19,819 bases of DNA from Chitinophagaceae bacterium (GTDB lineage: Bacteria; Bacteroidota; Bacteroidia; Chitinophagales; Chitinophagaceae): positions 1 through 19,819 of the forward strand of contig CANHMN010000005.1 in the NCBI GenBank assembly GCA_947461645.1, written 5' to 3'. Of this stretch, positions 15,860 to 19,819 are shown in pieces (position 1 is the first letter of the stretch; each line of letters begins with the position of its first letter). The notes beneath the pieces were generated by a model, which saw only the letters and a program-made list of their open reading frames with translations, did not search any database and was not told the origin of the DNA. The position numbers and the translations under genes are program-made.

Positions 15860-16291
15860 ATGCAACAACTAAAAAGTCATATTTATCCTGGGGAGTACGT
15901 TCCCGATGACACGATTGATGATGATTTAAAAAATGGCACTGATCGTACTTTAAAAAATAGCATAAGCAATTGTATGGTCAATGTTTCCGAAGATGAATCG
16001 CACATAAAAATGGATGTTTTTTTGCCTGGGTTAAACAAACAAGACATAAATCTTGAGGTGAAAAATAATTGTATTCACATTTTTGTCAATCATTTAGAAA
16101 TTCTAACAAATAATTCGAAGTTCCTTGTACATGAATTTGAAAACAGTCGCTTGCGTAGAAAGATAAAACTGCCTCAACAATCAGACATTGCCTTTATTAC
16201 AGCTTGTTTTGATCATGGTATCCTAAAAATACATGTGCCAAAATGCAAAATACCTACATATGGCAAACCTCATCGGATAGCCATCTATTAA
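15860..16291 (+). CDS. Small heat-shock protein, Hsp20/alpha-crystallin family
   Basis: 143 residues. The alpha-crystallin domain spans about 37-128, with PGLNKQDI at 56-63, FENSRLRRKIKLP around 93-105, and the closing DHGILKIHVPK at 118-128, the equivalent of the usual G-V-L strand. The C-terminal I-A-I at 140-142 is the I-x-I anchor that lets dimers assemble into oligomers. Small heat-shock proteins hold unfolding proteins in a refoldable state without ATP. Compared with typical Bacteroidota Hsp20 proteins, the sequence is divergent in the middle (CIHIFVNHLE). It heads an operon with the glucan phosphorylase homologue (12-base gap) and the phospholipase D-like gene. Confidence 0.88.
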   Translation: MQQLKSHIYPGEYVPDDTIDDDLKNGTDRTLKNSISNCMVNVSEDESHIKMDVFLPGLNKQDINLEVKNNCIHIFVNHLEILTNNSKFLVHEFENSRLRRKIKLPQQSDIAFITACFDHGILKIHVPKCKIPTYGKPHRIAIY

Positions 16292-16303
16292 TATTTACTT
16301 ATC

Positions 16304-17950
16304 ATGGGTTTTACATTCGAACTATCCTATATAAACAATGAAAAATACCCGAAGAAATGCGCGTATTTCTGCATGGAGTTCGGAATTGCACAGCCGCTAA
16401 AAATTTATGCCGGCGGTCTTGGCTTTTTAGCAGGCTCTCATTTGAGAAGTGCCTTTCAATTGAAGCAAAACACCATTGGAATAGGCATACTTTGGAAATA
16501 TGGTTATTACACGCAAACCAGAAAGCAAGACCAAAGTATGGATGTACATTTTGCAGAAAGCAGGCATGCTTTTTTGGTGCCTACTAACTTGAGATTTACC
16601 ATAAAAGTAGCCAAGAAAAATGTTTGGGTGACCGCTTTCTATTTACCGCCCGAAGTATTTCAAACAGCTCCCCTTTTTTTGCTGAGTACTGATCTCGAGG
16701 AGAATGATTACCTCTCCAAAACAATATCGCATAAACTTTACGACGCTAATCCTGAAACAAAGATAGCAGCTGCAATTCTGTTAGGTGAAGGTGGCGCAAA
16801 GCTTCTAGAAGCTATAAATTGGATACCTGATGTTTACCATCTGAATGAATCTCACGCTCTTCCCTTGGCATTTTACCTGTATGGTCAATTGAAAAATATT
16901 GAAGAAGTAAAAAAACGACTGGTGTATACCAACCATACTCCTGAGGAATCGGGAAATCAAGTCTACAGTATTCCTTTTCTGGAACGCATGAGTTTCTTTT
17001 GCGAGATTCCTCCAGCTGAAATTATGGGTGTAACGAAAGTTGAAAACGACAATCTAAACTTGACATTAGCTGCATTAAGATTAAGTAAAAAAGCAAATGC
17101 AGTCTCCAAATTGCATCAAAAAACATTATGCAAAACCTGGTCAAAAGAACAATCTATTTGTGAAATAACAGCTATTACTAATGCTCAGGATGTAAACTTT
17201 TGGTGCGATAAGCCACTTTACGAAGCACTTAAAAAAGGAGAAACAGTTGAAATGAGTGAACTGAAGAAAAAATACAAAAACGAGCTCTTTGAAACAGTTG
17301 CTGATCAATGTGGAGTGATTTTTGACGAAAATGTTTGCACAATAGTTTTTGCCAAAAGATTCACTGCATATAAAAGACCTGATATTTTTTTTCACGAAAT
17401 GGATCGCTTTGAAAAATTAATGGAGCAGAAAGAAAATAAAGTTCAGATTATATGGGCAGGGAAGCCCTACCCGATGGATTATGCAGGTATTGGTGTATTT
17501 GATAAAATTGTTGATTTGTGTAAAAAACATGGCAATTGTGCCATCCTAACAGGATACGAAATCAACCTTTCAAAGCTGTTGAAAAAAGGGGCAGATATTT
17601 GGTTAAATATGCCCCGCTTAACGCATGAAGCATCCGGAACAAGCGGCATGTCTGCGGCAATGAATGGCGCTGTTAATGTTGGCATACCCGATGGTTGGTT
17701 TCCGGAATATGCAAAAGATAAAATCAATTCCTTTGTTGTTCCTCCATCTGATATAGGCTTACCCGAATACCTTCAAGATGATCTTGATTGCTCAAATCTT
17801 TATACCCTATTAGAAAAAGATATCCTTCCCATGTATTACAACTTCAACAGTCGTTGGATGGAAATCATGTGCAACAGCATGAAAGATATACTTCCCAATT
17901 TTGACAGCAAAAGAATGGCAGATGAGTACTATGTAAAAATGTATCAATAA
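16304..17950 (+). CDS. Alpha-glucan phosphorylase homologue (GT35), PLP-lysine replaced by serine
   Basis: 548 residues, as in the short bacterial/archaeal glucan phosphorylase group. Visible features: FCMEFGIAQPLKIYAGGLG at 22-40, HLNESHALPLA at 179-189, YTNHTPEESG at 208-217, AKRFTAYKR at 350-358, IIWAGKPYP at 382-390, and EASGTSGM at 442-449. In true phosphorylases this last motif is followed by the lysine that holds pyridoxal phosphate; here residue 450 is serine (codon TCT at 17651-17653). Other active-site motifs are kept. The usual reaction releases glucose-1-phosphate from glycogen with phosphate. Without the lysine the cofactor may be absent, so a changed or regulatory activity must be considered. 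I recall small residues here in some Bacteroidota homologues. The gene lies 12 bases after hsp20 and 2 bases before the PLD gene. Confidence 0.82.
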   Translation: MGFTFELSYINNEKYPKKCAYFCMEFGIAQPLKIYAGGLGFLAGSHLRSAFQLKQNTIGIGILWKYGYYTQTRKQDQSMDVHFAESRHAFLVPTNLRFTIKVAKKNVWVTAFYLPPEVFQTAPLFLLSTDLEENDYLSKTISHKLYDANPETKIAAAILLGEGGAKLLEAINWIPDVYHLNESHALPLAFYLYGQLKNIEEVKKRLVYTNHTPEESGNQVYSIPFLERMSFFCEIPPAEIMGVTKVENDNLNLTLAALRLSKKANAVSKLHQKTLCKTWSKEQSICEITAITNAQDVNFWCDKPLYEALKKGETVEMSELKKKYKNELFETVADQCGVIFDENVCTIVFAKRFTAYKRPDIFFHEMDRFEKLMEQKENKVQIIWAGKPYPMDYAGIGVFDKIVDLCKKHGNCAILTGYEINLSKLLKKGADIWLNMPRLTHEASGTSGMSAAMNGAVNVGIPDGWFPEYAKDKINSFVVPPSDIGLPEYLQDDLDCSNLYTLLEKDILPMYYNFNSRWMEIMCNSMKDILPNFDSKRMADEYYVKMYQ

Positions 17951-17952
17951 CG

Positions 17953-19146
17953 ATGCTTAAAAATGATGAATTTAAAAAGAACAACAGCGTAAAATTGATT
18001 AAATCAGCAGAGTACTTTCCGCTGTTGATTTCTTGCATACAATCTGCCAAACAAACCATTTACTTTCATACCTATATTTTCTCCAATGACCCTACCGGGA
18101 AGATGGTAGCAACTGAGTTAATAGCCTCCGCCCAAAAAGGAGTTAAGATTTATTTACTTATAGATGGTTTTGCCTCGAGGCAACTACCCATAGAAATAAT
18201 CAATAAATTTAGACAAGTGGGTATAAATGTTGCACAGTTTGAACCAATTCTGAAATCAAAAAGCTATTATTTCGGCAGAAGAATGCATCAGAAAGTGATT
18301 GTGGCTGATGAAGAAAAAGCGATTATTGGAGGGATGAATATTGCTGATAAGTACAACAATACACCCAAACATAAAGCATGGCTCGATTTTGCTGTTGAAG
18401 TAAAAGGTGATGTTGTGCATGAAATAAATGCCTATTGCAAAGAATTCTGGAAAAAAGAACCCACAATAAATGAAAATGAAAATTATTCTTTTCATCAAAA
18501 CAAAAAAATCAAAATAGAAGCAGATGTGAAAGAGGACTACCTTGTTCGTGTAAGAATCAACGACTGGCTAAAACACAGAAACGAAGTATCTAACACTTAC
18601 CTTCAATTGTTGAAGAGCGCACAAAAAGAAATTTACATCCTGTGCAGCTATTTTATTCCTGGAAGAGCCATCAGAAGACAAATAGTAAAGTCTGCCAAGA
18701 AAGGAATAACCATCAAAGTGATAATGGCCGGAAAATCTGATGTAGCAATTGCGAAATTTGCTGAAAGATGGCTGTACGACTGGCTTCTTAGAAACCACAT
18801 ATTACTTTACGAATTTCAACCAAATGTACTTCATGGAAAAATTGCAGTTTCGGATGAATCATTGGTAACTATTGGATCATACAACATCAATAACATCAGC
18901 ACTTACGCCAGTTTGGAAATGAATATTGACATAAAGAATGATGGTTTTGCAAAAAAAGTAAAAGAAGAAATTGAAAAAATTATAGATAGCGACTGTGTAG
19001 CCATCACTACTGAACTTCATAGAAAGCAAAAAAATCCTGTAAAGCAATTCGCTAGATGGATTTCCTATCAAACCATTCGTTTTTTGCTTTTTGTTTTTAC
19101 CTTCTATATTAAAAGGAAAAACATCAATTACCATAAATCCGCTTAA
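17953..19146 (+). CDS. Phospholipase D family protein, cardiolipin synthase-like
   Basis: 397 residues with two HKD motifs: H112-x-K114 to D119 (HQKVIVADEEKAIIGGMN) and H294-x-K296 to D301 (HGKIAVSDESLVTIGSYN). The N-terminal PLD part includes FHTYIFSNDPTGK. This matches the cardiolipin synthase subgroup, which condenses two phosphatidylglycerols. However, the two N-terminal membrane helices of classical ClsA are absent; the closest likeness is the ClsB/YmhC-type soluble group. A short hydrophobic helix near the C-terminus (RFLLFVFTFYI, 376-386) could anchor it to the inner membrane. Substrate specificity is not certain. Start ATG is 2 bases after the phosphorylase stop, so translation is coupled. 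Its last 23 bases overlap the convergent hydrolase gene. Confidence 0.87.
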   Translation: MLKNDEFKKNNSVKLIKSAEYFPLLISCIQSAKQTIYFHTYIFSNDPTGKMVATELIASAQKGVKIYLLIDGFASRQLPIEIINKFRQVGINVAQFEPILKSKSYYFGRRMHQKVIVADEEKAIIGGMNIADKYNNTPKHKAWLDFAVEVKGDVVHEINAYCKEFWKKEPTINENENYSFHQNKKIKIEADVKEDYLVRVRINDWLKHRNEVSNTYLQLLKSAQKEIYILCSYFIPGRAIRRQIVKSAKKGITIKVIMAGKSDVAIAKFAERWLYDWLLRNHILLYEFQPNVLHGKIAVSDESLVTIGSYNINNISTYASLEMNIDIKNDGFAKKVKEEIEKIIDSDCVAITTELHRKQKNPVKQFARWISYQTIRFLLFVFTFYIKRKNINYHKSA

Positions 19147-19819
19147 GGAGAGAAAACATATCATTTTGATTGAACATAGCCATCCTACCCTTTTGAATAA
19201 TCAACCTGTCATCTGCTGGGTGCGATAGAAGAAAATGGAAAACAAATGGGGCATCTGGTTTTTCCCAGCCACCAATCTGACCAAAACGCAGGTCGTTTAT
19301 CATCAGTACATCTTGTTTTTTCTCCAAAGTATAATACCCCTGAGAAAACCGAATCAGTCTTTGCAAAGATTCATGGTTATCTATTGAACTTATCCAATGT
19401 GAAGATTTAGGATGTTCATAAAAAGTGATTTTACTTCGAGTATCAAATACAGATCTATAGCTTATTAAAAAGTCGTTCTTTCGTTCAACTACATTATACC
19501 ACAGGAATATCTGTAAGGGAGCAGGAGTTGAAAAATACCTCTTGTCATTGATGTTTCTTTTTTTTAATTCCGACTCAATAGCCATATCATTGTTAAGTTT
19601 AAAAACAACAGATAGAAAAAGATACAGTAGCGGAACAACAAGCCCTGTTTTCCACCAAAAACATCTGACCAATGCAAATCTGTTCAAAAAAAATAAACGA
19701 AAAGCGGCAACCCAAACAGCCAATGAAAAAAAAGGATCTACGACATAAAGGGTGTTGAATGAAATGCGTTGGGTAGAAAAAGGCTCAAACCATCCAACGC
19801 CATAATTGTTGAAAGCATC
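19124..19819 (-). CDS. YdjM/DUF457-like membrane-bound metal-dependent hydrolase, C-terminal part
   Basis: The open frame runs without a stop from the window edge at 19819 to the TGA at 19124-19126 (231 codons before the stop); the start is outside. The in-frame upstream residues include GWFEPFSTQRISFN and VVDPFF, then two hydrophobic helices (about 19610-19740), then the soluble end with TPAPLQIFLWYNV, LIRFSQGYYTL, NDLRFGQIGGW and APFVFHFLL. These match the Bacteroidota family annotated as inner-membrane metal-dependent hydrolases (YdjM). The N-terminal catalytic part with the zinc-binding histidines is outside the window. A TTG at 19721-19723 is in frame but is inside the family's conserved part, so it is not the real start. 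The gene converges on and overlaps the PLD gene by 23 bases. Confidence 0.8.
   Translation of the reverse strand, partial: DAFNNYGVGWFEPFSTQRISFNTLYVVDPFFSLAVWVAAFRLFFLNRFALVRCFWWKTGLVVPLLYLFLSVVFKLNNDMAIESELKKRNINDKRYFSTPAPLQIFLWYNVVERKNDFLISYRSVFDTRSKITFYEHPKSSHWISSIDNHESLQRLIRFSQGYYTLEKKQDVLMINDLRFGQIGGWEKPDAPFVFHFLLSHPADDRLIIQKGRMAMFNQNDMFSLLKRIYGN

Noticed and set aside
1..19819. tRNA, rRNA, CRISPR arrays, insertion sequences or a phage or defence cassette
   Set aside because: No cloverleaf-like segment, regular repeat-spacer pattern, transposase or integrase motif, or known defence-gene set was seen in reading the window; the PLD gene alone is better explained as a lipid enzyme.

Overview
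The window looks like a chromosomal piece from a member of the Bacteroidota, most likely near the Chitinophagaceae or other sphingobacteria. This rests on protein-level resemblance: the glucosaminidase-LysM protein next to hpt, the YdjM-type membrane hydrolase, the SSS transporter and the CvfB and Smr proteins all look like Bacteroidota versions. AT-rich leaders without clear Shine-Dalgarno sites agree with this. No database search was possible, so the placement is inference.

Region 1 (about 1-8958, minus strand) is a dense co-directional run of mostly housekeeping genes. In transcription order these are an RhlE-like DEAD-box RNA helicase, recG, a GlcD-type FAD-linked dehydrogenase, a small predicted outer-membrane protein, an SSS sodium:solute symporter, a class I O-methyltransferase, a secreted glucosaminidase with LysM repeats, and the first 41 codons of hpt. 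Gaps range from slight overlaps to 82 bases, so one or a few transcripts are likely. The recG reading frame has no canonical start codon at the position where its homology begins.

Region 2 (9033-10142, plus strand) carries a CvfB-like RNA-binding protein and a one-domain Smr protein.

Region 3 (about 10149-19146) is an accessory block that reads as a stress-tolerance locus. It holds a baeRF3 protein related to eRF1/Dom34 and, divergent from it, a family X DNA polymerase without the usual PHP domain. A minus-strand group follows: a small Lys/Glu-rich protein, a PEBP/YbhB protein, a four-helix membrane protein, a conserved hypothetical protein and a thioredoxin-fold protein lacking CxxC. Next are a cytoplasmic triple-BON protein with a strong terminator, a coiled-coil protein, and a tight plus-strand operon of Hsp20, a glucan phosphorylase homologue and a phospholipase D/cardiolipin synthase homologue. 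Together the products would touch protein folding, ribosomes, DNA repair, glycogen and membrane lipids. The hand-counted lines from this block were more AT-rich than those from region 1, but only a handful were counted.

Region 4 (19124-19819, minus strand) is the C-terminal part of a YdjM-like membrane-bound metal-dependent hydrolase that runs off the window edge.

The most unusual points are the phosphorylase homologue with serine in place of the PLP-binding lysine, the PHP-less PolX, the recG start anomaly, and the grouping of region 3 as a possible multi-target stress module. No tRNA, rRNA, CRISPR array, transposase or intergenic stretch above 190 bases was seen.
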